DNA of 64,000 bases from CADEED01 sp035701825. GTDB taxonomy: Bacteria; Pseudomonadota; Gammaproteobacteria; Steroidobacterales; Steroidobacteraceae. The stretch covers positions 9,922-73,921 of the forward strand of contig DASSRK010000115.1 of NCBI GenBank assembly GCA_035701825.1. Reading direction: 5' to 3'. Below the pieces are notes generated by a model, which had not been told where the DNA came from, made no database searches, and worked only from the letters and a program-made list of their open reading frames with translations. This document shows, piece after piece, positions 43,771 through 52,239 of this stretch (position 1 is its first letter; every line of letters starts with the position of its first letter). The translations under genes and the position numbers were made by a program.

Positions 43771-45183
43771 TCAGCGCCGGCGTCCGCCGCCGCCACCACC
43801 ACGCGACATGCCACCGCGACTGCTGTACGAACGCGCGCTCGCGCCGCTGCCGCCGCCGAACGCCCCGGAGGAGCGCGACGAGGAGCGCGAAGAGCCGCCG
43901 AAGTCGCGGCTGCCGCTGCTGCTGCGGTTCGAGGAGCCACCGAAGTCGCGGTTCGACGAGCCCGTGCTGTTGCGGGTGCTCGAGCCACCACCGAGATCGC
44001 GGTATCCGCCGGAATTACCGCCGGCCGAGCGATCGCCCACGGAGCCGGCGTTGCGCGAGCCCGCGGTATCACGCGTGCCGACCTGGTTGCCGGCCATGTC
44101 GCGCTGGTTGCCGAGGCCTTCGCGGTTCATCTGCTGGCGACCCTGCTCGGCGCGGCCGCGATACTGGTCGCGCGCGGCCACATTCGCCTGGTTGGCGCCG
44201 CCCTTGAACTTCTGCTGGGTGGCGCTATCGCGGTAGCCCACGCCCTTGCGGTGCTCGGAGTTGTGGCCCCACTTCTGGGTGTTGCCGCTGCCGCTGCGAT
44301 TGTTGGCGTTGGTGCGGTTGCCGCTGCCCCGGTTGTTGCTGTTCCGGTTGCGATCGCCGGTGTTGATCTCGTTGCGATTGAAATTGTTCTGGCGGTCGAT
44401 GTCGATGTCGATGTCGTTGCCGCCCCAGTTGCAGTTGCCCCAGATCGCGCCGCCGACGATCACGCCCATGCTGAACGAGAAGAACGCACCGCCGGCGTAG
44501 TACGGCGGGTAGTAGTAATAGGGTGGGTAGGCCGGGTACGCCCACGCGCCATACACCACGGTGGGGTTGTAGGTCGGGACATAGACCACTTCCGGGTCTT
44601 TCGACTCGATGATGATGGTCTGCGTGTTGGGAGCGCCGGCCGGTGCGGGCTCGGTCTTGACCACCTGCTCCTTGCCGCTCTTGAGATTGCCCGCTTCCTT
44701 GGCCTTCTGGCGCAGCACCTGCGTGGTCTCCATGACCTCCTTCTGCTGCGCCAGGAACGCGTCGCCGAGCTTCTGCGTCCAGTCGATCTTCTCGTTCATC
44801 ATGGTCAGGACGTCGGGGAACGCGACCAGCGACTTGACGCTCGGGTCCCAGGTCTGGCTCTGGACCGCGCCGGCGACGGCGTCACCCTTGACGTCCGGGT
44901 GCTCCTTCGACCAGCGCGCCGCCTCGACGATTTCCAGCGGGTAGGTCGAGGCCATGAAGATCTGCGCGAGCAGCGCGTCGGGATACAGGGCGATCGGCGC
45001 GAGGATCTGCTCGAGTTCCTCCTTCTTGAAAGGCGGCGTACGGTTGTCCGGTGCCGGCGTCGTCGATGCGGTCGCGGCGGGCTTGGCGGCCGGCTGCGCC
45101 GGCGGCGTGCCCTGCCCATTGACCACCGCCGCGATGACGAGCCCGGCCACGGTGGACAAACAAGAACTGACTGCGCGCTTCAT
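43771..45183 (-). CDS. DUF3300 exported protein with Asn/Gly/Ser-rich tail
   Basis: A 470-residue exported protein. After a signal peptide (SSCLSTVAGLVIAAVVNG) comes the DUF3300 domain (about 50-245), with LEQILAPIALYPDALLAQIF, STYPLEIVEAARW, YVPTYNPTVVYGAWAYPAYP and a Tyr/Pro run. The rest (about 260-470) is low complexity: Asn/Arg-rich, then Gly/Ser-rich, ending in GGGGGGRRR. The function of DUF3300 is unknown. It is transcribed ahead of DUF2950. The low-complexity tail suggests an extended, possibly surface-exposed or RNA-binding-like segment, but I cannot distinguish these. Confidence 0.9.
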   Translation of the reverse strand: MKRAVSSCLSTVAGLVIAAVVNGQGTPPAQPAAKPAATASTTPAPDNRTPPFKKEELEQILAPIALYPDALLAQIFMASTYPLEIVEAARWSKEHPDVKGDAVAGAVQSQTWDPSVKSLVAFPDVLTMMNEKIDWTQKLGDAFLAQQKEVMETTQVLRQKAKEAGNLKSGKEQVVKTEPAPAGAPNTQTIIIESKDPEVVYVPTYNPTVVYGAWAYPAYPPYYYYPPYYAGGAFFSFSMGVIVGGAIWGNCNWGGNDIDIDIDRQNNFNRNEINTGDRNRNSNNRGSGNRTNANNRSGSGNTQKWGHNSEHRKGVGYRDSATQQKFKGGANQANVAARDQYRGRAEQGRQQMNREGLGNQRDMAGNQVGTRDTAGSRNAGSVGDRSAGGNSGGYRDLGGGSSTRNSTGSSNRDFGGSSNRSSSGSRDFGGSSRSSSRSSGAFGGGSGASARSYSSRGGMSRGGGGGGRRR

Positions 45184-45543
45184 TCATTCTCCTCGCGCTG
45201 CATGCCTGGATCTGGCAAGCGCCCCTGCCGGGAATAGTGGAGCCGGTTTGTGCGCGCCTGCCATGGCCCCAAGTGCCTATTCATGTGGCCGGATCAACGA
45301 CATGCGCCTGGACGGCCTCCGGATGCCGGCGACCCTTCACCCGCGCCGCCGCGGCACTTAAGCTCGCGGGCCAGCGGCCCGCGTGGGGAGCGGGCCGCCG
45401 CGGCGCGCCGGGCGCGCCGCCACGTTCGAAGGGGGCACCCGGCGGCGCCGAAGCGGACGTCGCCTCCCGATAGTTAGATCACGCCCGTCATGGGGACGGC
45501 GGGTCGGCCCGCTGATGCGCGGGCACAAGGCACGAGGAATGAC
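45184..45543. other. 360-bp divergent intergenic region with GC-rich hairpins
   Basis: No convincing gene lies here; the short frames present are Arg/Ala/Gly-rich and lack ribosome sites. It separates DUF3300 (minus) from the symporter (plus), so both promoters should be inside, but I see no good -35/-10 pair. It holds a perfect hairpin CGCGGGCC-AGC-GGCCCGCG at 45365-45383 and, 20 bp on, two GGCGCGCC octamers separated by one base. Confidence 0.5.
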
Positions 45544-47262
45544 ATGACCGGCACCGCGGTTTCGTTTGGCACGCTCGACTGGACGGTCGTCGCGCTGTAT
45601 TTCCTGGTCAACACGGCCATCTGCGTCTGGGCGGCGCTCAAGAAGGAAAAGAACACCGCCGACTACTTCCTCGCGAGCCGCAGCGCGGGCTGGTTCCTGA
45701 TCGGTTCGTCGATATTCGCGTCCAACATCGGGGCGGAGCACCTGATCGGGCTCGCCGGCTCGGGCGCCGGTTCGGGGATGGCGTTCGCGCACTGGGAGCT
45801 GCACTCCTGGCTGGTCCTGGTGCTGGGCTGGGTGTTCGCGCCGTTCTACCTGCGTGCCTGGGTGTTCACGACGCCGGAATTCCTCGAGCGCCGCTACACG
45901 CCCGCGACGCGCACGCTGCTGTCGGGAATCTTCCTGGCGAGTTACATCCTCACCAAGGCGTCGGTGACGATCTTCGCCGGCGCCTTTGCCATCCAGACCA
46001 TCCTCGGCTACGAGACCATCCACCTGCCGTTGCTCGGCGAAGTCGACTTCTTCTGGTTCTCGGCGGCCTTCCTCGTGGTCATCACCGGTGTGTTCGTGGT
46101 GGCCGGCGGAATGCTCTCGGTGTTGTGGACCGAAGCCATGCACGTGCCGGTGCTGCTGGCGGGCTCGGCGGTGCTGCTCATCGTGGGATTGCACGAAATC
46201 GGGGGTTGGAACGCACTGCTGGCGGCCAATCCGGACAACCTCCACCTGTGGCGACCGCTGTCGACGACGCCCGGGACCCATGGCTTCCCGGGATTCCTCT
46301 TCGACCCGAGCGAGACTCCCTGGCTCGGCGTGCTGCTGTGTTCGCCGATCATCGGCCTCTGGTACTGGTGCACGGACCAGTACATCGTGCAGCGCGTGCT
46401 GTCGGCACGCGGGCTCAAGCAGGCGCGGCAGGGCGCGATCTTCGCCGCCTATCTCAAGCTCGCGCCGGTTTTCATTTTCCTCATCCCCGGCATGATCGCC
46501 GTGGCGCTGTACAAGCAGCATTTCGCGGGCTTCGAATCCATCGGCACGACTCCGCAGGCCGCGTTCCCGGTGCTGGTGTCGAACCTGCTGCCCATCGGCC
46601 TGCGTGGCCTGGTGCTGGCCGGCATGCTCTCGGCGCTGATGAGCGCGTTGGCCTCGCTGTTCAATTCGACCGCGACGCTGTTCACCGTGGATTTCTACAA
46701 GCGCCTGCGCCCGCAATCGAGCGAGCAGCACCTGGTGCGCGTCGGCCGCATCGCGACCGCGGCGGTGGTGGTGATCGGCATGGTGTGGATCCCGATCATG
46801 CAGACCATGAGCAAGCAGCTTTACAGCTACCTGCAGATCGTGCAGTCGCTGCTGGCGCCAGGCATCGCCGCGGTGTTCATGGCCGGCATCTTCTCGCGCA
46901 ACGTGACGCCGAAATCCGGCTTCGTGGGGCTCGCTTTCGGCTTCGGGTTCGGCATGCTGCGCCTCCTGTTGCTGGTCCTGCACGAGCGCGCCGGCATCGC
47001 GTGGCCGGGGCCGATCCAGGCCTTCGTCGACATCAACTGGCTGTATTTCAGCTTCCTGCTGTTCGTGGTCACCTGCGGGGTGATCTTCCTCGTCAGCGCC
47101 TTCACGCCCAAGGCCTCGATCGAGCAGATCGTCGGCCTGACCTACAAGTCGGTGACCTCGCAGCAGAGCCTCGACGAGCGCCAGACGTACGGCTTCTGGG
47201 AGGTGTTCCACACCTGCGTCATCGCGGGCATCGTCATCGCGATCTACGTGTACTTCTGGTGA
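45544..47262 (+). CDS. sodium:solute symporter (SSS/SLC5 family, SGLT-like)
   Basis: A 572-residue membrane symporter with the LeuT-like fold, about 14 helices. The N-terminal ADYFLASRSAGWFLIGSSIF followed by ASNIGAEHLIGLAGSGAGSG resembles the Na-site region of Vibrio SGLT. TTPEFLERRYTP and the later GLRGLVLAGMLSALMSALAS (second Na-site region, with neighbouring Ser residues) are SSS hallmarks. It should import a sugar or similar solute with Na+; substrate is not deducible. ATG 45544 has GAGGA upstream; the frame is open to 45490 but without homology. It is monocistronic. The only nearby carbohydrate genes are about 11 kb away. Confidence 0.9.
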   Translation: MTGTAVSFGTLDWTVVALYFLVNTAICVWAALKKEKNTADYFLASRSAGWFLIGSSIFASNIGAEHLIGLAGSGAGSGMAFAHWELHSWLVLVLGWVFAPFYLRAWVFTTPEFLERRYTPATRTLLSGIFLASYILTKASVTIFAGAFAIQTILGYETIHLPLLGEVDFFWFSAAFLVVITGVFVVAGGMLSVLWTEAMHVPVLLAGSAVLLIVGLHEIGGWNALLAANPDNLHLWRPLSTTPGTHGFPGFLFDPSETPWLGVLLCSPIIGLWYWCTDQYIVQRVLSARGLKQARQGAIFAAYLKLAPVFIFLIPGMIAVALYKQHFAGFESIGTTPQAAFPVLVSNLLPIGLRGLVLAGMLSALMSALASLFNSTATLFTVDFYKRLRPQSSEQHLVRVGRIATAAVVVIGMVWIPIMQTMSKQLYSYLQIVQSLLAPGIAAVFMAGIFSRNVTPKSGFVGLAFGFGFGMLRLLLLVLHERAGIAWPGPIQAFVDINWLYFSFLLFVVTCGVIFLVSAFTPKASIEQIVGLTYKSVTSQQSLDERQTYGFWEVFHTCVIAGIVIAIYVYFW

Positions 47263-47422
47263 CAACGCGGCGCATGGCACGACAATAACCGGCGCGCCTG
47301 CGGCAACGTGCGCTGCGTCACAGTGGTCAGGACATAACGGTGGGACCTGGCGCCACCTGGTGACACCTATTCATCAGACCCCTCCGGAATTGGAGGGGAA
47401 TCCGACCGGAGCCGAGCCCACC

Positions 47423-47683
47423 ATGACCCACTACTTTGTCGACAACCGCGCGCAGCCCGATGGCGCCCACGAGGTACACGCCGTCGGCTGCAAGCGCATG
47501 GCCAGCGACAAGGCCTACCTTGGCGATTTCCTCAGCTGCGAACAGGCGGTGCTCGAAGCGCGCAAGGAGTACTGGCAGATCGCCGGATGCGTGCGCTGCA
47601 TGACCGAGTCGTTCCCGACCCAGGCGGGCAGCATCGGCCAGCATTCATTCGACTTTGCGGCCCTGCGGATCGCCGGCACGTAA
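47423..47683 (+). CDS. small cysteine-containing protein
   Basis: An 86-residue protein, unrecognised but convincingly coding. MTHYFVDNRAQPDGAHEVHA is followed by VGCKRMASDKAYLGDFLSCEQA and the pair AGCVRCM near residue 65. Four cysteines in the spacing C-x(17)-C-x(15)-C-x2-C could bind a metal such as zinc. Similar short His/Cys proteins are common and uncharacterised. There is no signal peptide. ATG 47423 is preferred to the outer frame start at 47360, which adds a Pro-rich, non-conserved stretch. The ribosome site is weak (GGAGCC). Confidence 0.65.
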   Translation: MTHYFVDNRAQPDGAHEVHAVGCKRMASDKAYLGDFLSCEQAVLEARKEYWQIAGCVRCMTESFPTQAGSIGQHSFDFAALRIAGT

Positions 47684-47686
47684 GGT

Positions 47687-47715
47687 TTTTGCAAAGCCGC
47701 CCGCTTAGGTATGAT
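47687..47715 (+). promoter_or_regulatory. candidate sigma-70 promoter for tRNA-Pro
   Basis: TTTTGC (47687-47692) and TATGAT (47710-47715) are 17 bp apart, about 47 bp before the mature tRNA. The -10 matches five of six consensus bases, the -35 is weak. A GC-rich stretch follows, as is usual at stable RNA promoters. Confidence 0.5.
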
Positions 47716-47762
47716 GCGCACCCCCGCGGCGGACCCCGGCCACGGGAGCATCAGTTTCCGGT

Positions 47763-47839
47763 CGGGATGTGGCGCAGCCTGGTAGCGCACTTGCATGGGG
47801 TGCAAGGGGTCCCGAGTTCGAATCTCGGCATCCCGACCA
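47763..47839 (+). tRNA. tRNA-Pro(GGG)
   Basis: A 77-base cloverleaf with encoded CCA. The acceptor CGGGATG pairs with CATCCCG, discriminator A. The D arm is GCGCAGCCTGGTAGCGC, the anticodon stem CTTGC/GCAAG encloses loop ATGGGGT with anticodon GGG at 47797-47799, and the T arm is TCCCGAGTTCGAATCTCGG-like. The first acceptor base is C, as usual for bacterial tRNA-Pro. It reads CCC codons. Confidence 0.97.
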
Positions 47840-47912
47840 ATTCCACTTGAACTCGGCGCGACTCCGGTCGTCAGAGCCCTGTCCGTCCACGAAGGCCAAA
47901 GGGGCAATCATC

Positions 47913-48698
47913 ATGAGCAGCGTCTTTCGCAATCACTGGACCGCGATTTTCGCGGCCGCCGCCCTCGTGGCGACATTCGCGCCGGTCGCGGGAGCGAAGG
48001 CGCCCACCATCCCGAAGCCCATCGCCGCCGCGGTAGCCGACCCGGCGCGGCCGCAGGCCGACCGCGATCGCGACGCGGACCGCAAGCCTGCCGAGTGCAT
48101 CGCCTTCGCGGGACTGAAGCCGGGCCAGCGCATTGCCGACCTGATCCCGGGCGGCGGCTATTTCACGCGCATTTTCAGCGCCGTGGTGGGCCCGAAGGGC
48201 GAAGTATTGGCGGTGGCACCGCCGAAGCGCCCGGACGCGCCGCCGGATCGTCCTGAACCCTCGGCCGCGGTGCGCGCCATCGCCGGCGATCCGCACTACG
48301 GGAACGTCAACGTATCGGTCGAGAAAATCGCCGAGCTCAGGCTTCCCGAGAAGCTCGACATGGTGTGGACCTCGCAGAACTACCACGACATCCACAACGT
48401 GCCGAACATCGACGTCGGCGCATTCAACAAGACGGTGTTCAACAGCCTGAAGCCGGGTGGCATCTACATCGTCATCGATCATGCCGCCGAAAAGGGCGCC
48501 GGCTTCACCGCGACCTCGACCCTGCATCGCAGCGATCCGGAGGCGGTGAAGGCCGAAGTGACGGCCGCGGGCTTCGAGTTCGTGGGATCGAGCGACGTCA
48601 TCGCCAATCCGTCCGACGATCACAAGACCGCCGTGTTCGAGAAAGGCCTGCACGACAGGACGGACCGTTACGTCCTCAAATTCCGCCGCCCGAAGTAG
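47913..48698 (+). CDS. exported class I SAM methyltransferase-like protein
   Basis: A 261-residue protein with a signal peptide (HWTAIFAAAALVATFAPVAGA) followed by a Rossmann-like methyltransferase fold. Motif I is LIPGGGYFTRIFSAVVGPKG, and the later LKPGGIYIVIDH strand-loop matches motif VI of class I enzymes. A signal peptide on a SAM-dependent enzyme is odd because SAM is cytoplasmic, yet this exported family is widespread in proteobacteria and remains uncharacterised. Motif I has GGG rather than GxGxG, so catalysis is uncertain. ATG 47913 has AAAGGGG upstream. The frame extends back over the tRNA, but that part is spurious. Confidence 0.85.
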   Translation: MSSVFRNHWTAIFAAAALVATFAPVAGAKAPTIPKPIAAAVADPARPQADRDRDADRKPAECIAFAGLKPGQRIADLIPGGGYFTRIFSAVVGPKGEVLAVAPPKRPDAPPDRPEPSAAVRAIAGDPHYGNVNVSVEKIAELRLPEKLDMVWTSQNYHDIHNVPNIDVGAFNKTVFNSLKPGGIYIVIDHAAEKGAGFTATSTLHRSDPEAVKAEVTAAGFEFVGSSDVIANPSDDHKTAVFEKGLHDRTDRYVLKFRRPK

Positions 48699-48703
48699 AG
48701 CCG

Positions 48704-49477
48704 CTACGGCTTTGCAATCGCCAGCTCACCGGGCGCCAGCACTTCCACGCGCTGGATCCAGGTGCGCTGCAGGGCGGCGATGCCCATCCCATAACCCAAG
48801 CCTTCGTCTTCGATGACGCCCATGGGCAGGTAACGCACGTCGCCTTTCTCGCCAAGCAGGGCGGCGTCGGCGACCACCCACCGATCCTGCTCGCGGACCT
48901 CCGACCAGGCGTGCCCGAAGGCATTGTGGTGCTCGCCGTCGGAGACCAGCGCCGCGCCGATGACCACGCGCGAGGGGATACCGTACATGCGCGCCAGCGC
49001 CGTGGTGAGGACGGCGTGTTCGGTGCAGTCGCCTTCGCGACGCTTCGCCACGGTCGACGCCAGGTCCCAGCCACGCTCGTAGTTCTCATGGATGGTCCGG
49101 TTGACGAACTCGACCAGCGCCTCGCGATCGGGCTTGTCGCCGAGGTCTTTCATCTCGGCCCTGAGCGCCGCGAACGGCGGCTCGTCGAAGTCGATCAGGA
49201 ACGTGGGTTCGAGCCACGTGCGAGGGTTCTTGCTCTCGAGCTGCGGATAGCGATCGACGATGTATTCGAAACTCGATGCCCCGGCAGGCACCTTGACCCC
49301 GAGCAGCGCGCCGAGCATGGGTGCGTCGCTGGCGGTGAGCATCACGTGCAGGGGCGACTGTGCCGTGAGCGTCACGCCCTTCGGCGCCTCGGTCGGAATC
49401 AGGAACAGCGGTGGCGCGGTCTGCGCATTCACCGCGGCGACGAGCATCCCGACGAGCCATGCGGCAACCACGCGCAT
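48704..49477 (-). CDS. exported transglutaminase-like cysteine protease-fold protein
   Basis: A 257-residue protein with a signal peptide (RVVAAWLVGMLVAAVNA) and a C-terminal transglutaminase-like domain. The catalytic triad is intact: Cys151 in REGDCTEHA, His189 in FGHAWSEV and Asp204 in WVVADAAL. Such bacterial domains act as peptidases or amide-exchange enzymes in the periplasm; no substrate can be named. The longer frame to 49843 runs antiphase through the upstream gene and is rejected. ATG 49477 lies 2 bp after the stop of the preceding exported protein, so the two form an operon and may act together. Confidence 0.85.
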   Translation of the reverse strand: MRVVAAWLVGMLVAAVNAQTAPPLFLIPTEAPKGVTLTAQSPLHVMLTASDAPMLGALLGVKVPAGASSFEYIVDRYPQLESKNPRTWLEPTFLIDFDEPPFAALRAEMKDLGDKPDREALVEFVNRTIHENYERGWDLASTVAKRREGDCTEHAVLTTALARMYGIPSRVVIGAALVSDGEHHNAFGHAWSEVREQDRWVVADAALLGEKGDVRYLPMGVIEDEGLGYGMGIAALQRTWIQRVEVLAPGELAIAKP

Positions 49478-49479
49478 GG

Positions 49480-50703
49480 TCAGAAGCTGCCGCTCAGGTG
49501 CACGCGCTCGACGCGCAGTGTCTGCGGCCCCATGGGAATGTCGGAGAGAGTGGGCAGGCCGGTGCCCTTGTCGAGCAGTTCCTGGTATTCGAGCGGACCG
49601 GCGCTGGCGCGCGCGGTGAAAGCATTCGGACTCTTCATCTCGAGCACGGTGGTCTTCATGTCGGTGACGTTGCCGGGATCGAGCGAGATCCACATCGGGA
49701 TGCTGTGCACCGCGCCCACCGGCTGGTCGCCCGCGAGCAGCTTGCGCAGCTCGCGCGACTGTTCGATCCAGCTGTGGGGTTGTGCGTCCGCAGGCAGGTT
49801 CGCGCGGACCTTCTTGCCCTGCATTTCGCCCTCGACGATCCACCGGGCTTGATCGCGTGTCAGCGCCATGCTCGAGGAGACCTCGCCGTTGCTGTTGGTT
49901 TCATCGAGCGCGTCGATCAACGCGCCGTCGGGATGGATCCGCTCGACGTGGACGGAATCCTGCGTGGTCACATCCCCGCTCGCCGAGCGGATGACCACCG
50001 CGCTCACCTGGCGCGCCCTGGTGTTGCCGTCCTTCTCGTGCACGAGCGTGGTGACGGAGATGCCGATCCTCGAGCCCGCCAGGCTCGCGACCGATATCTC
50101 GCGGAAGTACGCGGGCGCGGTCGCGGCAGGTGCATCGAAGCTTTCCGCCAGGGCGCGCGTCGCGGCGTCGAAGGTCTTCACGTAGCCGATGTCCAGGTGG
50201 GAACAGTAGACGGCATGCCCGAGCTTCTCGAACACCATCTGCTTGAGGGCGCCGAGGCGCGCCTGCTTGCCATCGTTCACGCGGTACAACCAGCTCGCCT
50301 TGAGATAGGGCGCCTCGCCAAAGGATCCGGCGTCGGTGAACTCGATTTCACGCCCTTCCACCTTGCCCTGGATAGGTTCGAGTTCCTTCAGCGTGCTATC
50401 AACTTTCTGTCGCAGCGTGTCGGCAAAGTGGAAGCCGCCGGGGATGAACTCGCAGTACGCCGGCCGCGTGCTGCCCACGTCCAGCGCAACCACGTACGAC
50501 TTCTCGAGTTTCGCCACGTCCCTGACCTTGACCGGCACACGGGCGCTGAGCCAGCCGTCGTCGCTCCTCAGTTCGTGCGGCGCGACGAGCTTGCCCTCGC
50601 GGGTGCGTGCTTCCCGGAGCCAATCGGGGTCTTCGGCATGGGCGGCCGACAGGGACAACAAGGCAACCGGGATCAGAGCAGCGCGCAGCATCGATCTCCC
50701 CAT
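49480..50703 (-). CDS. exported protein of unknown function, partner of transglutaminase-like gene
   Basis: A 407-residue protein that I do not recognise. It has a signal peptide (MLRAALIPVALLSLSAAHAE) and a soluble mixed alpha/beta body. Charged beta-like segments such as VVALDVGSTRPAYCEFIPGG and SMALTRDQARWIVEGEMQGK resemble nothing I can name. Only two cysteines remain in the mature protein, at about 82 and 178. ATG 50703 has GGGAGA seven bases upstream. The alternative ATG 50691 has GGGGAGA four bases away. It is translated just ahead of the transglutaminase-like gene, 2 bp apart, so it might be the substrate or a partner of that enzyme (inference). Confidence 0.7.
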   Translation of the reverse strand: MGRSMLRAALIPVALLSLSAAHAEDPDWLREARTREGKLVAPHELRSDDGWLSARVPVKVRDVAKLEKSYVVALDVGSTRPAYCEFIPGGFHFADTLRQKVDSTLKELEPIQGKVEGREIEFTDAGSFGEAPYLKASWLYRVNDGKQARLGALKQMVFEKLGHAVYCSHLDIGYVKTFDAATRALAESFDAPAATAPAYFREISVASLAGSRIGISVTTLVHEKDGNTRARQVSAVVIRSASGDVTTQDSVHVERIHPDGALIDALDETNSNGEVSSSMALTRDQARWIVEGEMQGKKVRANLPADAQPHSWIEQSRELRKLLAGDQPVGAVHSIPMWISLDPGNVTDMKTTVLEMKSPNAFTARASAGPLEYQELLDKGTGLPTLSDIPMGPQTLRVERVHLSGSF

Positions 50704-50762
50704 GTCCCGGTCTCCCGGGGTGGGGATCACTGTACTGTGGGACGGGGCATTTTTCCCGGGGG

Positions 50763-51986
50763 TCAGGCGTCGGGCAGGCTGAAATAGAACGTCGCCCCCT
50801 GGTCCTGGGCGCCATCCACCCAGACCTTGCCCCCGTGGCGTTCGACGATCCGGCGGACGATCGAAAGGCCGACGCCCGTTCCCTCGAACTGGTCCGCGGA
50901 GTGCAGGCGCTGGAACACGCCGAACAACTTGTTCATGTACTTCATGTTGAAGCCGACCCCGTTGTCCTTGACGAAGCACACCAGGGTCGTGCCATCCATG
51001 CGGTAGCCGATCTCGATGCGCGCGTGCGCGCGCTCGCGGGTGAACTTGACGGCATTGGAGACCAGGTTGACCAGCACCTGCTGCATGAGGCCGGGATCGA
51101 CCTGCCAGGTCGGGAAATCCGCGATCACGAACTCGATGTCGCGGCCGGCCCGTTCCCCGGCCATCTCGTCGATGACCCGGCGCGCCAGCTCGGCCAAGCG
51201 CACCGGCTGGCGATGCAGCGCCTGGCGATTCAGCTGCGACAGGCGCAAGAGGTCGGTGATGAGCCGGTCCATGTGTGCCGCGCCGGCGCTCACGTTCTGC
51301 AACAGCCGCCGGCCTTCGTCGTCCAGCGATCCGCCGTGATCGCTCAGCAGGACCTGCGTGAACGACGAGACGGCCCTCAGCGGCGCGCGCAGGTCGTGGG
51401 AAACCGAGTATGAAAACGCCTCGAGCTCGCGGTTGGCGATCTTGAGCTCCTCGGTGCGCTCGCGCACGTTCTCCTCGAGGCGCTTCTTCTCGATGCGCAG
51501 CTGGCGCACGGCCAATGCGCGTTCCAGCACGGGCAGGGCGGTCGCGAGCTTGATGGGTTTCTGGATATAGTCCAGCGCACCGGCTTTCATGGCCGCCACT
51601 GCCGTCTCGAGCGCGCCGTGGCCGGTCATGATGACGGCGACCAGCGTGGGATCGACGAGCTGCGCGGATTTCATGAGATCGATGCCGTTCGTTCCCGGCA
51701 TCTGCAGGTCGGCAAGCAGCAGGTCGAAGCTTCTTTCGCGCATCGCGGCCAGCGCTTCGGCCGCGGAGGTGTAACCGTAGGTCTGGTAGCCCTCGTACTC
51801 CAACGTGTCGCAGAGCGCGCGCATCGAGGCGGGCTCATCGTCGACGACGAGCAACGAGAGCTTGCGGGCGGGGTCGGCAGCGGTACTTATGTTCACGATG
51901 GGAAGGCTATTCCTGGCTACATAACCTGTCGGAGGTATTTTCACTGCGGGCCGGCCCGAGGCCAAATCCCTAGGACACACCCTCAC
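50763..51986 (-). CDS. response regulator-histidine kinase (REC-HisKA-HATPase)
   Basis: A cytoplasmic two-component protein of at most 407 residues. The N-terminal receiver (SLLVVDDEPASMRALCDTLE, phospho-Asp in LLLADLQMPGTNG, closing Lys in ALDYIQKPIK) joins a coiled coil (LRIEKKRLEENVRERTEELK) and a phytochrome-type HisKA (EAFSYSVSHDLRAPLRAVSS). The HATPase has NLVSNAVKFT, DNGVGFNMKY and GTGVGLSIVRRIVERHGG. It should integrate an upstream phosphorylation signal. The start is uncertain: 51986 is the longest, but GTG 51896 (about 377 residues) starts nearer the receiver domain. It is divergent from a REC-PAS-GAF-GGDEF-EAL protein and probably works with it. Confidence 0.88.
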   Translation of the reverse strand: MRVCPRDLASGRPAVKIPPTGYVARNSLPIVNISTAADPARKLSLLVVDDEPASMRALCDTLEYEGYQTYGYTSAAEALAAMRERSFDLLLADLQMPGTNGIDLMKSAQLVDPTLVAVIMTGHGALETAVAAMKAGALDYIQKPIKLATALPVLERALAVRQLRIEKKRLEENVRERTEELKIANRELEAFSYSVSHDLRAPLRAVSSFTQVLLSDHGGSLDDEGRRLLQNVSAGAAHMDRLITDLLRLSQLNRQALHRQPVRLAELARRVIDEMAGERAGRDIEFVIADFPTWQVDPGLMQQVLVNLVSNAVKFTRERAHARIEIGYRMDGTTLVCFVKDNGVGFNMKYMNKLFGVFQRLHSADQFEGTGVGLSIVRRIVERHGGKVWVDGAQDQGATFYFSLPDA

Positions 51987-52239
51987 GTGCTATTGACGGA
52001 TTTGTCCGACAAGACTTCACTGTGCAGTCTCCGGCCGGCGGTCTAGCTACTCGGTACGCTGTTGTACTTGCTGTGGAGCGCGCATGTTGCGAGGCGCATC
52101 ACGTGCCGGAAGACGGAACAGGATTTATCGTGCAGTCGAGCCACGGGCGGGGAGTTTCCGGGGCCTGGCTGGTGACGTTGTGGGGTGAACGCGGCGCTTC
52201 AGGGGGCGACGTGCGATCCGTTCGCGGAGAACTCGAACA
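51897..52239. other. divergent regulatory region between two signalling genes
   Basis: No gene is visible here if the kinase begins at GTG 51896. A TTGACG hexamer near 51996 with a poor -10, TTCACT, 17 bp on is the best plus-strand promoter-like pair. An 11-bp palindrome TTGTCCGACAA lies just inside it. Both signalling genes should be controlled from this segment. Confidence 0.4.

Noticed and set aside
51996..52030. TTGTCCGACAA palindrome as an operator
   Set aside because: It is only 11 bp, occurs once and matches no site I know. It is recorded within the intergenic feature but not called.
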